Positions 35,542-45,266 are shown, counted from the stretch's first letter. The stretch is DNA of 64,000 bases from JBKQVT01 sp963804825 (GCA_963804825.1 CAWDRV010000004.1:496001-560000); one strand, 5' to 3'. The notes: a model not told the origin generated them from the sequence alone. Program-made: numbers and translations.

Positions 35542-37695
35542 ATGGTGAAATCCTCCACGCTCACCGCGGAAATCGCGCTGCGAGTCTGCGAATCGACCGG
35601 CAAGGACGTCGGCCGCGGAATTGCACGGATCGATCCGGCCGACATGCAGCGCCTCGGCGTGGACGTCGGCGACATGCTCGAAGTCGAGGGCAAGCGGCGG
35701 ACCGTCTGCCGCGTGCTGCCGACCTTCAAGGAGCACCGCGGCAAGGAGCATCTGCAGATCGACGGCGTCGTCCGCGAAAACGCCCGCGTCGGACTCAACG
35801 AGTTCGCCGTGGTCCGGCCCGCAGCGGTCAAACCGGCGGAGGAAATGCTGCTGGTCTCCCAAGGCGGCGCCCCTTCCAGCCGCGACCTGAAATACGTCGG
35901 GGGGCTGTTGGACGGGCTGCCGGTGACGGCGGGGGACCGCGTCCGGGCGACGATGTTCGGCAACCGGCGGGCCGATTTCCTGGTCAAGACCACCCGCCCC
36001 ACCGGCCCGGTCGTCGTCGTCTCGGAAACGCTCTTGAAGGTGCAAGCCGGCGAAGGCCCATCGACCCCGGCCGCCACGCCGCTCTCCTACGAGGACATCG
36101 GCGGGCTGAAACGCCAGTTGGACCGCGTCCGCGAGATCGTCGAGCTGCCGCTGAAATACCCGGAGATCTTCGAGCGCCTGGGGATCGACGCGCCCAAGGG
36201 CGTGTTGCTCTACGGCCCGCCCGGCTGCGGCAAGACCTTGCTCGCCCGCGCCGTGGCCCATGAAACCGAGGCCAATTTCTTCTCGATCAACGGGCCGGAG
36301 ATCATCCACAAGTTCTACGGCGAGAGCGAGGCCAACCTGCGGAAGCTCTTCGACGAAGCGGCCCATCGCGCCCCCAGCATCATCTTCCTCGACGAGATCG
36401 ACGCCATCGCCCCGCGGCGGGAACGCGTCGTCGGCGACGTGGAAAAACGCGTCGTGGCGCAACTGCTGGCCTTGATGGACGGACTCTCCCAACGACAGCA
36501 CGTGATCGTCCTGGCCGCCACCAACCTGCCCAACGCGCTGGACCCGGCGCCTGCGCCGGCCGGGGCGGTTCGACCGCGAAATCTCGATCCCCATTCCCGA
36601 CAAGCACGGGCGGCAGGAAATCCTCGAGATCCACAGCCGCGGCATGCCCCTGGCCGAGGACGTCGATCTGTCGCGCGTGGCCGCCATCACCCACGGCTTC
36701 GTGGGCGCCGATCTGGAGGCCCTTTGCCGCGAGGCCGGCATGATCGCCTTGCGGCGGGTGCTGCCGAACATCGACTTCTCGCAGCCCTACGTCCCCGACG
36801 AGCTGCTGGCCCGGCTGCAAGTGGCGTCGGGCGATTTCCAGGAGGCGTTGCGGGAAGTGGAGCCCTCCGCGGTCCGCGAGGTGTTCGTCGAGGTGCCCAA
36901 CGTCACGTGGAACGACATCGGCGGGCTGGACGAGATCAAGCAGCGGTTGTCCGAGGCCGTCGAGTGGCCGCTGAAGCACCCGGGGCTGTTCGAGTCCATG
37001 CACCTGACTCCGCCCAAGGGCGCGTTGATCTGCGGTCCGCCCGGCTGCGGCAAGACCCTGATCGCCAAGGCCCTGGCCACCGAGGCGGCCGTCAACTTCG
37101 TCTCCGTCAAGGGACCGGAACTGTTGTCGATGTACGTGGGCGAGTCGGAGCGCGGGCTGCGCGACGTGTTTCGCAAGGCCAGGCAGGCGGCCCCCTGCAT
37201 CATCTTCTTCGACGAGATCGACGCCCTGGCGTTCGACGCGCTCCCGCGGCGGAAACGATTCCGGCGTCGGCGCCCGCGTCCTCAGCCAACTCCTGACGGA
37301 ATTGGACGGCATCGAGGAACTCAAGGGGGTCTTCGTGCTGGCCGCCACCAACCGCCTCGACTTGCTCGATCCCGCGCTGTTGCGGCCCGGCCGGTTCGAC
37401 ATCCAGTTCGAGCTTCCGTTGCCCGACGCCGCCGCGCGGGAAAAGATATTCCAGATCCACCTCCGCGATCGACCGGTCGAGCAAGGCGCCACCGCCCAGT
37501 GGCTGGCCCAGCAGTGCGACGGGCTTCAGCGGCGCGCAGATCGAAGGGGTCTGCCGCCGGGCGATCATGGCCGCCATCGCCGAACAGATCGGCGCCGCCG
37601 CGGGACAGACCGCCCCGAAACTCGAAGTCCGCCGCGAACACCTCCAAGCGGCCATCCGGGAGATCGGCGCGCGCGCCGGCCGAATCCAACGATGA
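35542..37695 (+). CDS. CDC48-type double AAA+ ATPase in the gvp cluster (three frameshifts)
   Basis: About 715 residues from ATG 35542, ending inside the start of gvpF/L-2 (ATGA). N-domain: double-psi barrel-like residues 1-105 (LRVCESTGKDVGRGIARIDP). D1: Walker A GPPGCGKTLLARAVA, Walker B IIFLDEIDAI, RRPGRFDREISIPIPDKHGR. D2: Walker A GPPGCGKTLIAKALA, Walker B IIFFDEIDAL, VLSQLLTELDGIEELKGVFV and LLRPGRFDIQFELPLPD, with FSGAQIEGVCRRA. This is the VAT/CDC48 architecture of archaea. It presumably unfolds or remodels Gvp proteins. Single-base insertions near 36550, 37227 and 37521 split the frame; all motifs are present otherwise. Confidence 0.85.
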
Positions 37696-38501
37696 ATGAT
37701 CCCTGCTATCTTTACGCCGTCACGTGGGCCGATTCGTCTCCCGACGGCCTCGGTCCCGGAGTGGATCCGCGCTTTGCCGTCGAGATGGTCCCCTGCGGTC
37801 CGTTGGCCGCGGCGGCCAGCCGGGTGGGACTGGATGAGTTCGACGTCGCAAAACTCCAGCAAGGGACCGCCGACCTACCCTGGCTGAGCCAAGTCGCGGT
37901 CCGGCACAACGAAATCATTGCCGCGCTGGCGCGCCGGCTGGCGGTCTTGCCCATGCGATTGGGAACCATCTTCCAGTCCCGGTCTTCCTTGATCGCCCGC
38001 TTGAAGCCCTACGAGACCGGCGTGACCGAGTTCCTGCGAGGCCTCGGGAACCGGCAAGAATGGGCCGTCAAATTGTACCTCGAGCGGGATGCTTCTCCGG
38101 CGAAAATCGAGCCGGTTCCCGGCCAGGCGACGCCCCGTGGCGGCGCCGAATACCTGGTTGCCAAGGGAATGCGGCTCCAACGCCGCCGCCAAGCCGAAGC
38201 CCGGGCCCGACAATCCGCCGCGACCGTCGAGGACCGCTTGAAAGACATGGCCGATTCGTGGCGCCGCCTGAGTCCGCTGCCCCATGCCTTGACCAACCGG
38301 CGGGAAACCATGGTGTGGAACGGCGCGTTCCTCCTTCCAAGAGCCAAAATCGGTCCCTTCCAGGCCGCCTGCGAGCAACTCCGCGGCGAACTGACGCCCG
38401 GCGGACTCTCGGTCGAACTCACCGGACCGTGGCCTCCTTACCATTTCTGTCCTTCCTTCGAGCCCCGCGACGAGACGTCCCCGTGCCCCTGCAATTGCTA
38501 G
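37692..38501 (+). CDS. gvpF/L: Gas vesicle protein GvpF/L, copy 2
   Basis: The protein has 269 residues from ATG 37692 inside the ATPase stop. GvpF/L features: CYLYAVTWADSS, CGPLAAAASRV, RLAVLPMRLGTIFQ, EWAVKLYLERDAS and the end PGGLSVELTGPWPPYHF. The last residues are Cys-rich (SPCPCNC). It has a longer central helical region than copy 1 (GMRLQRRRQAEARARQSAATVEDRLK). It overlaps the next GvpF/L by 19 bases. Confidence 0.9.
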   Translation: MNDPCYLYAVTWADSSPDGLGPGVDPRFAVEMVPCGPLAAAASRVGLDEFDVAKLQQGTADLPWLSQVAVRHNEIIAALARRLAVLPMRLGTIFQSRSSLIARLKPYETGVTEFLRGLGNRQEWAVKLYLERDASPAKIEPVPGQATPRGGAEYLVAKGMRLQRRRQAEARARQSAATVEDRLKDMADSWRRLSPLPHALTNRRETMVWNGAFLLPRAKIGPFQAACEQLRGELTPGGLSVELTGPWPPYHFCPSFEPRDETSPCPCNC

Positions 38502-39223
38502 GCATCTCCCGCAGCGACGAGGTCGCAAGTCTCCGGCGTGGTCGTTCCGACGTTCCATTCCCAGGCATCCACTGGGTGAGGCAAGGGTTTTTGACGGCGG
38601 CAACAACGGCAACAACGACGACGGCAACGACGACGGCGGCAACAACGACGGCGATGCCCTCGCCCCAGGCCGCGGGTTGCGGGCCTCTCGAACACGCACG
38701 GCTCTTGACTGCCATTCACCGGCAGATCGGCATTCTTCCCGCACGGTATGGGGCGGTCTTGCCCGACGAGGAGGCGGTCCGACAGTTTCTCCACGGCCAC
38801 GGCGAGGAGCTGGCCGGCGAGCTGGATCGCTTGCAGGGGACCGCCGAAATGGGGCTGCGGATCGACCTTCCCCACGGTCCCTTGCCCGTGGAACGGCCGC
38901 CTTTCGCGGTGTCCAGCGGTTCTTTTCCTTCAGAACTCTCCCCGGCCGCCTACTTGGCCGCCCGGCGGGCGCGGTATTGCCGCCACGACCGCATGTTGGC
39001 GCACGCCCAATGGGCCGTCGACACGTACTTGCGGGCCCTGAAACGCCTCTTTTGCGATTGGCGACGCCGGTTGCCCGAGCCGCCGGGCACGGTCCGACTG
39101 GCGTTTCTCGTCCGGCGCGAGCGAACGGCTGCCTTCACGGATCGGGTGGAAACGCTCGAATCCATGCACCTCGGCGAGCGATGCATGCTTCTTGGGCCCT
39201 GGCCGCCTTTCAGCTTCGTTTGA
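38483..39223 (+). CDS. gvpF/L: Gas vesicle protein GvpF/L, copy 3, with Thr/Ala repeat insert
   Basis: GTG 38483 opens 246 residues (LQLLGISRSDEVASL...). Residues ~41-58 are a Thr/Ala microsatellite (AATTATTTTATTTAATTT), encoded by ACG/ACA-type triplets. The GvpF/L fold follows: LLTAIHRQIGILPARYGAVLP, AEMGLRIDLPH and CMLLGPWPPFSFV. The beginning is shorter and less conserved than in other copies. It is the last gene of the cluster. Confidence 0.82.
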   Translation: MPLQLLGISRSDEVASLRRGRSDVPFPGIHWVRQGFLTAATTATTTTATTTAATTTAMPSPQAAGCGPLEHARLLTAIHRQIGILPARYGAVLPDEEAVRQFLHGHGEELAGELDRLQGTAEMGLRIDLPHGPLPVERPPFAVSSGSFPSELSPAAYLAARRARYCRHDRMLAHAQWAVDTYLRALKRLFCDWRRRLPEPPGTVRLAFLVRRERTAAFTDRVETLESMHLGERCMLLGPWPPFSFV

Positions 39224-39302
39224 GTCCATCTATCGGGACCCTGCAAGCGTGGCGGCGGGCGTCCGCCGTGCTAGAGCGCTTTTCAGACCAGTGTAGCGTT
39301 TC

Positions 39303-39362
39303 GGGTGGCACTGGCGTTTCGCCAGTGCTGGGAAAAACACGGGCAAGATGCCCGTGCCACCC
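39303..39362. repeat. Palindromic repeat family A, copy 5
   Basis: GGGTGGCACTGGCGTTTCGCCAGTG ... CACGGGCAAGATGCCCGTGCCACCC. The two hairpins differ in stem sequence while the outer ends match. Intergenic, 80 bases after gvpF/L-3. Confidence 0.9.
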
Positions 39363-39674
39363 AACATCAAACGCTACAGATAACTGCAAAGCGCAGTAAA
39401 GCATGGATTGGGCATCGTCCACCATCGCGCTGTGCCCCTTGAGTGGGTTATATTCGCCCTGTGAAATTTAATAACCCCCTCCGTAGAGTAGAAATATGGC
39501 CCGATCCACTAGCCCCTCTTTTTGGCCTTGATTTCACTGTTAGGAATTTGTAAAATCCCTGTAGGTGGGTATGTGAATAATACCGGACTCCGCCACGCTA
39601 GGCAAGAAAATTACCACGAATTTGGCGTGTGGTGACACCCCTATGTCATCGGTGTTTGTTAAACTGGGATTAAT
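39363..39674. other. AT-rich intergenic region after the gvp cluster
   Basis: No gene is seen. Noticeably AT-richer than the rest of the window (TTATATTCGCCCTGTGAAATTTAATAAC, GTGAATAATACCGG). It may contain promoters reading toward 39951, but no convincing -35/-10 pair at the right spacing was found. Confidence 0.4.
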
Positions 39675-39846
39675 CCGCATTTCTCACCAACGCGTAGGGT
39701 GGGTCGAGCAAACCGCGCACCCGGTGGGACTTCGGTCGCTTGCCGGACGTTTGTTTTCCCACAACCTGGAATTCAAGGGAGATGCGGTTTGCGAAGACCC
39801 ACCAGAAGTTGCGCAACCTTGTCCCACCCTACGGTGAGAAATGCGG
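39675..39846. repeat. Family B repeat nested in 14-base inverted arms
   Basis: Outer arms CCGCATTTCTCACC (39675-39688) and GGTGAGAAATGCGG (39833-39846) are perfect. Inside lies a decayed family B element (GTAGGGTGGGTCGAGCA...GTCCCACCCTAC). A second example of one repeat inserted within another. Confidence 0.85.
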
Positions 39847-39950
39847 GTTTAGAGCGTCGCCTGTGATTTAACCGGGATAGCAGAAGAGGAGAATGTGGTT
39901 CTCGCCAGCCAGTCGCGGTGAAGGCCGCGGTTGGGGGAAGGAGGACTCCG

Positions 39951-41373
39951 ATGTCGGGCTCGCAGGTCCTGGTGGTTGATTCGGATGCGGGCGTCCGTGA
40001 TGTGCTGGCGGACGTTCTTGGCCGCGAGGGGGCCGAGGTTCTCGTTGGCTGCCGACGGTCAAGAAGGGCTTGCCCTGTTGGAGGAGAAGCCCTTTGACGT
40101 TCTCTTTACCAGCCTCCGCATGCCGGTCATGGACGGCCTGACGGTGTTGCAGCGGGCCCTGCTCATTCGTCCCGACTTGCTCGCCGTCATTCTTGCCGAA
40201 CACGGCAGGCTTTCCTCGTGCGTGGAAGCGGTGCGGCTGGGCGCTTGCGACTACGTGACGAAGCCGTTCACGCCGGCCGCCATTCGCACCTCGCTGGCCC
40301 GGGCCTTGGCGTATAGGCAGCGTCGGTATGTTTGCCTCTTGCCCCACGCGGCGGCGCCGCTGGCGCCCGTTCTATTGGCCGACGCGGCGGAGTTGGACCT
40401 CTTCTTGCGTGCCGAGAGTCCTGCGATGCGGGCGGTGCGGGTCTTTGTGGCCAAGATCGCTCCCACCGACGCCCCCGTCCTCATCCGCGGCGAACCCGGC
40501 GTAGGAAAGGGGCTGGTCGTGCAGGCGATTCACCAGCAAAGCACGCGGGCCAGCCGCGCCCTGGTCCACGCCTCCTGCAAGGGGATTCCCGAGGCCCAAC
40601 TGGAGGCCAAATTGTTCGGCGGCCAGCCGCAAGACGTTGAAGACGCCAAACAGGTCCGCCACGGGCTGTTGGAATCCGCCCAAGGCGGGACCCTCTTCCT
40701 CTCCGACGTCGAGAGCCTGCCGCTGTGGGCCCAGGTCCGATTGTTCGACACGCTTCAAGGGGGATATGCCGATCGTCTTGCGAGTTCCGAGTCTGCTCCG
40801 CCCGACGTGCGGCTGATCGCGTCCACCTCCTGCGATCTTGAGGCCGCGGTGGCCGAGGGCCGCTTCTACGGCGGCCTCTACTATCTGTTGAACGTTACGG
40901 CCGTTCGTGTTCCGCCCTTGCGCGAGCGACGGCAAGACATCAAGATGCTGGTGGACCACTATTTGCGGCATACTCTGCTCGGGCGGCGCATCGACGCAGG
41001 GAAGACCCCCTGGGGCTTTACCGAGGAAGCGTGGCAATGCCTGCTGAACCACGATTGGCCGGGCAATTTGCCCGAGTTGGCCGGCGTGGTTGCCCATGCC
41101 GTGGCGTTGACCGACGGCAGGACGATCGGCAAGGACGTCGTCGCTTGCAGCCCGCATCGGCCCGAGCCTCGCGGCGACGACGCCGTCTCGGTGCCCTTGA
41201 CCGGGAAGCTGTGCGAGATCGAGCGGCACGTCATCGAGGAAGTGATCCAGCGTTGCGGCGGGAACAAGGCCGCGGCGGCCCGGGCCCTCGGATTGCACCG
41301 GCGAACCTTATACCGGATGTTGGAGGAAGGGGCCGGGGACTCGACGGCCGACGCCTCCCGCGAGAAACGCTAA
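39951..41373 (+). CDS. NtrC-like regulator lacking GAFTGA, copy B (one frameshift)
   Basis: About 473 residues from ATG 39951 (AAGGAGGA ribosome site). Receiver: QVLVVDSDAGVRDVLADVLG, then a one-base insertion near 40040, then FDVLFTSLRMPVMDG with the acidic position altered, and YVTKPFTPAA. AAA domain: Walker A GEPGVGKGLVVQAIH, Walker B GGTLFLSDVESLP (Asp-Glu lost), VPPLRERRQDIKMLVDHYL. In place of GAFTGA it reads LFGGQPQDVEDAKQVRHG. Fis-like helix-turn-helix GNKAAAARALGLHRRTLYRML is identical to copy A. It lies immediately downstream of the gvp cluster. Confidence 0.78.
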
Positions 41374-41439
41374 CTCAAAATCCCCATCGCCCTCTGAGAA
41401 ACGGTCGGGGGAACGGGAATCCGCCGCGGATCATTTTCG

Positions 41440-43113
41440 CTATCGCGGCGGCAGGGTCGGGGCCGAACCAGGCGGCGTTTCAGGCGCCGGCTGGACCACG
41501 GGCTCAGGTACCGACGGGGGTGGAATCGGCTCGGGGGTCCGCGTCGGAGGCGAAGCCGGCGCGGCGGGCAGTTCTTGTTGCAACTCGTAGGGATTCGGCG
41601 GGACCGGGGACAAGGCCCCGGCGCCCCCCGGACCCTGGCAACGGGTCTCCCAACCGCCGCCCATCGCCCGATACACTTGCACCAATCCCTGGGCGATCTG
41701 CCCTTGGGCCTGCGCCATCAAGTCCTGTTGCGTAACCAAGGCGGACTCGATCGTCGCGTAACGGTTGAAATCGACGGAGCCCGCTTTATACTGCAGCACG
41801 ACGATATTAACGGCCTTGTTGGCGGCGACGACGCTTTCTTGGAGGAGTTTGGCCTGCACCTGGGAACGCAGGAATGTGACGATGCCGTTTTCCACGTCCT
41901 GGCTGGCCTGAAGGACCGTGGCCTGGTACTTGACCAGCAATTCCTTCAGCAACGCGTCCTGATAGAGGACGTTGTTTCGCAGCCGTCCGTAGTTGAGGAT
42001 GTTCCACGAAAACTGCGGCCCGATGCTGCCCCCGAACGCATTGCTGGTGAAGAGGTCCTTGAAGTTCGCGGCCTGCCAGTTCATCGAGCCGTTCAGGGTG
42101 AACGTCGGATACAACTGCGCCTCGGCGATGCCGATTTGCTCGGCCTGCGCGGCGGCCAGGCGCTCGGCTTGCCGCACGTCGGGCCGGCGACGGAGCAGGT
42201 CGGCGGGAATGCCGACGGCCACCTCCGGCGGCGCGGTCGGAATGGGACCGGTGCCCAGCAGATATTGCAGGTCGGTCGCCGGAATGCCCAGCAGGGTGCA
42301 CAAACGGTTCGAGGCCTGGCGGAGATCGATCTCCAGGGGCAGGATTTGGGCCTTGGTCTGGGCCAGGTTGCTCTGTGCCTGGTCGAGGTCCAGCTCATTG
42401 ACGCGGAAGCCGGCGTTGAATCGCAATTCGATGTACTTCAACACGCCTTCCTGCACCGCCACGCTGCTCTGCAGCAGGAGGATTCGCTCCTGGTCGGTGC
42501 GGACTTGCACGTAGTTCTGGGCGATGTCGCCCAGCATGGTGACCATCGCCTGATCGTAGTTGGCCACCGAGGCGTCGAGATTGTCCTGGCCGGCGACGAT
42601 CGCCCGCCGCAGACGCCCCCAGAAGTCAATCTCCCAAGCGAGATTGAACCCGAAATTCCACTGGTCGGCGAACCTGGACCCGAGACCGCCGAGGCCGCCG
42701 AGACCGCCGAGGCTTTCCCCCACCCGCGCGTAGCCGCCCTCGGCGGTCTGAGTCTGCGGGAAGAATTCGCCGCGGGCGATGGCAAGCTGCAGCCGGGCCT
42801 CCAACACGCGATAGCCCGCCTGCCGCAAGGTGAGATTCTGCCGATAGGCGCAATCCACCAGGCGTTCGACCGTGGGATCGCGGAAGACGCGCCACCATTG
42901 GGCAAGGTCCGGCGACGTGCTGCGGACTTGGGCATCGGAGGCATCGATCCAGTGTTGGGCCACCGGGGCGGGAGCGGGCCGATAGTTCGGTCCCACCTTG
43001 AAACCGTTCCGCACGTACTCCATCGGACTGGTGCATCCACCGGCAGCCAACGCCAACGCCAACGCCAGGACCGCGACCAACGCCGCTGGCCCAATTCGCG
43101 GTACTCGACCCAT
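41440..43113 (-). CDS. Outer-membrane efflux lipoprotein (NodT/OprM family)
   Basis: ATG 43113 (GGAGGTGG upstream) opens a ~557-residue TolC-like protein. A lipoprotein signal (VLALALALAAGGC) is followed by NYRPAPAPVAQHWID and QWWRVFRDPTVERLVDCAY, typical of the NodT family. Repeated alpha-barrel helices follow, with LLRRRPDVRQAERLAAAQAEQIGIAEAQLYP near the middle. The C-terminal ~80 residues are Pro-rich and variable. It would form the outer-membrane duct of an RND- or ABC-type efflux system; the nearest partner is the MacAB-like operon at 51-55 kb, on the opposite strand. Confidence 0.9.
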   Translation of the reverse strand: MGRVPRIGPAALVAVLALALALAAGGCTSPMEYVRNGFKVGPNYRPAPAPVAQHWIDASDAQVRSTSPDLAQWWRVFRDPTVERLVDCAYRQNLTLRQAGYRVLEARLQLAIARGEFFPQTQTAEGGYARVGESLGGLGGLGGLGSRFADQWNFGFNLAWEIDFWGRLRRAIVAGQDNLDASVANYDQAMVTMLGDIAQNYVQVRTDQERILLLQSSVAVQEGVLKYIELRFNAGFRVNELDLDQAQSNLAQTKAQILPLEIDLRQASNRLCTLLGIPATDLQYLLGTGPIPTAPPEVAVGIPADLLRRRPDVRQAERLAAAQAEQIGIAEAQLYPTFTLNGSMNWQAANFKDLFTSNAFGGSIGPQFSWNILNYGRLRNNVLYQDALLKELLVKYQATVLQASQDVENGIVTFLRSQVQAKLLQESVVAANKAVNIVVLQYKAGSVDFNRYATIESALVTQQDLMAQAQGQIAQGLVQVYRAMGGGWETRCQGPGGAGALSPVPPNPYELQQELPAAPASPPTRTPEPIPPPSVPEPVVQPAPETPPGSAPTLPPR

Positions 43114-43572
43114 GATTCCACCTCCGTGCGTCCACGCGCGACGGCCTTCCTGCCGCGACATTTGGCAAGACGCTGGAAATCCCGTAAGACCGTCAAATTG
43201 CAAAAAACTGTCACAATCCGCTTCTTTCCTCAAATCGACAGAACTGATTTCTCCGGAGAAAACGAAATTTCCCCAACCGCAAGAGCATTCGTATTCCAGC
43301 TATTTCGCCCATCCTACGCGGTCAGTCGTATTGCCTGTTTTATACGCATCCTATTTTGAAACGGCACCCGGCGGACGGTCGTAACATATTGCCGACCAGC
43401 GACTTACGTACTCGGGAAACAGTGCCGCTTGAAAATGGGAAGGGTGAGAGGCGAGCGGGTACGAGTACGTCTTCCAGAATGTTCTTGCCGGAAGCCCCGT
43501 TACTCGCTTGCGGTTTCGCAAGCGACGCCGACCGACAGAAACTATCCGTAAGTCGAACTGGCCTACGCCTGC
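43114..43572. other. Intergenic region with a CGCTTGCG hairpin
   Basis: No gene is seen. At 43505-43524 CGCTTGCG-GTTT-CGCAAGCG forms a perfect 8-bp hairpin. The related word CCGCTTGCGGCTTCGCA occurs at 46127. The AT-rich part near 43200-43350 is probably the promoter region of the efflux gene. Confidence 0.5.
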
Positions 43573-44610
43573 TCACGCGGCTGGCTGGAGATACTCCAAT
43601 CGGGCAACGCCCGCGGCCCCGATGTAGCCGGCGTCGCCGCCGAGGGTGGCAAACTCGACGGTGGTCTTCTCGGCCAGGGTTGGCAGGGCCAGGCGCCGGA
43701 CTTCTTGCCGAATTTGGGCCAAGAAGCGGCGGCCCAGTTCCGTGGCCGGGCCGCCGAAGGTCATGGCCCCGCCCAGGAACACGCCCTCCGGTTCGACCGC
43801 GTGCATCAAGCTGACCGCGCCGAGGGCGATGTAGTGGGCCGTCTCCGAGACGATCTGCAAGGAGAGTTCGTCGCCGTCGGCGGCCTCGTCGGCGACCAGT
43901 TTTGGCGTGAGTTCGGCCCCGTCGGCCATTCGCCGCGAGAGCGAACTGGCCCGCCCGGCGTCGAGCAGTTGCACGGTGCGTTTCGTGACGGCCGTGGCGC
44001 TGGCATAGGCTTCGAGGTGTCCGCGGCGTCCGCAGCCGCAGAGCCGGGCTTCTTCACGGCAATCGATGATGATATGTCCGGACTCGCCGCCGTGGCTGTG
44101 TTCGCCGCGGATGACCACGTCGTCGAGGATGATGCCCACGCCGATGCCGGTGCCCAGGGTGAGGAGGACCAGGCTGCCCAATCCGCGGCCGGCCCCCACC
44201 CAGAACTCGCCGTAGGCCGCCGCGTTGGCGTCGTTCTCAAAGGTCACCGGCATTCCGCAATGATGGCTCACCCGGTCGCGGATCGGAAAATGGTCCCAAC
44301 CGACGAGGTTCACCGGGCTGATGATGATGCCGGCGGGGAGGTCCATCGGGCCGGCGGAGCCGAATCCCACCCGGGCCACGGACTGCGGCTGTAGGCCCGC
44401 CTTGGCGACCGCTTCCCGCACGGCCGCGCCCATCCGCCGGGCGGCGTCTTCCGGTCCCCGCTGCACCTCGGTGGGGATGCTCAGCCAGGACAAGGGGCGC
44501 CCCAGATCGTCGACCACGCCAACCTTGATATAGGTTCCTCCAAGATCAATTCCCACGAAGAAAGGCGGCGAGGCCGTCTCGGCCGCGATGAAATGGCGTG
44601 CCTGCGACAT
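43573..44610 (-). CDS. ROK-family glucokinase-like protein
   Basis: The protein has 345 residues from ATG 44610. ROK features are the ATP-binding VGIDLGGTYIKVGVVDDLG, ENDANAAAYGEFWVGAGRG, LTLGTGIGVGIILDD, GGESGHIIIDC, and the zinc motif LCGCGRRGHLEAYAS (the usual fourth Cys is His here). It should phosphorylate glucose or another hexose with ATP in the cytoplasm. No helix-turn-helix is fused, so it is a kinase and not a repressor. It stands alone on the minus strand. Confidence 0.92.
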   Translation of the reverse strand: MSQARHFIAAETASPPFFVGIDLGGTYIKVGVVDDLGRPLSWLSIPTEVQRGPEDAARRMGAAVREAVAKAGLQPQSVARVGFGSAGPMDLPAGIIISPVNLVGWDHFPIRDRVSHHCGMPVTFENDANAAAYGEFWVGAGRGLGSLVLLTLGTGIGVGIILDDVVIRGEHSHGGESGHIIIDCREEARLCGCGRRGHLEAYASATAVTKRTVQLLDAGRASSLSRRMADGAELTPKLVADEAADGDELSLQIVSETAHYIALGAVSLMHAVEPEGVFLGGAMTFGGPATELGRRFLAQIRQEVRRLALPTLAEKTTVEFATLGGDAGYIGAAGVARLEYLQPAA

Positions 44611-44753
44611 GATGGATCTCGGCTCTGGAAGGAGGTGGACAACAGCGGCAAGCACATCAATATAAAAGATGCCGACCCCGCAAGCAAGTTGACAACCGCC
44701 CTGCCGGACACTCAAATACCCTGAAAGGCATCATCCGATCCCTGGAGACCACC

Positions 44754-45266
44754 ATGTCAGGACACAGCAAGGCCCGAGACGACAAGCGGAAGAAGCGGAT
44801 CCGGAAGAAGCGCAACGCGGAAACGGCCGCGGCACACCGATCGAAGACGCCCTCGCGCTATCACGCCGAAAAGCGTCCCCTACCGCGGGTGCCACTGCTG
44901 GCTTGTCCAGCAGTGCTGGAAACACGGTTGGGCAAGCCAACCGTGGCACACGGCAATTTAGTTCCCTACCGCCGGAACCGCCGTGTCCCGTCGCCGGGCC
45001 GATTCGTCGGCCTTGCGCCCGGCGGAAGTGATGCCGGCTCGGGGGAGAGCAACTCGGCAATCATCCCTTGGGCGTCGGCCGTGGCGTTCGCAAGACGCAG
45101 CAGCCAAAGAGAGCGAAACTGCCCGGTCGAATCGAACAGCTCCGCCGGGAAGCAGGAGAGGATGGCCGACGCGATGCGGGCATTGAGGTCGCCGTTGGGG
45201 CTTTCGGCCGTTAGCCCCTGCCGGAAGGCCGCCCGCAACGAAGAAAGCACCAGCGGCCAGGCATGA
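44754..45266 (+). CDS. Small basic protein whose frame runs through a palindromic repeat
   Basis: ATG 44754 (GGAG eight bases upstream) opens MSGHSKARDDKRKKRIRKK..., a strongly basic ~40-residue stretch typical of small ribosome- or nucleoid-associated planctomycete proteins. The frame then runs through a family A repeat (44887-44950), encoding RVPLLACPAVLETRLGKPT, and on to a stop at 45266. The last ~100 residues are antisense to the next gene and probably not natural. It looks as if the repeat removed the original stop. Only the first part is likely functional. Confidence 0.45.
   Translation: MSGHSKARDDKRKKRIRKKRNAETAAAHRSKTPSRYHAEKRPLPRVPLLACPAVLETRLGKPTVAHGNLVPYRRNRRVPSPGRFVGLAPGGSDAGSGESNSAIIPWASAVAFARRSSQRERNCPVESNSSAGKQERMADAMRALRSPLGLSAVSPCRKAARNEESTSGQA
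44887..44950. repeat. Palindromic repeat family A, copy 6
   Basis: GGGTGCCACTGCTGGCTTGTCCAGCAGTG ... CACGGTTGGGCAAGCCAACCGTGGCAC. The stems CACTGCTGG and CACGGTTGG are the same pair as in copy 1 at 5072, in opposite order. It lies within the frame of the small basic protein. Confidence 0.9.

Noticed and set aside
34597..36771. A 724-residue open frame on the minus strand across gvpJ, the Hsp20-like gene and the CDC48 gene
   Set aside because: No conserved motif; it spans three well-supported genes on the other strand.
44754..45266. A 170-residue natural protein
   Set aside because: Only the first ~40 residues look like a natural basic protein; the remainder is repeat-encoded or antisense to the next gene.
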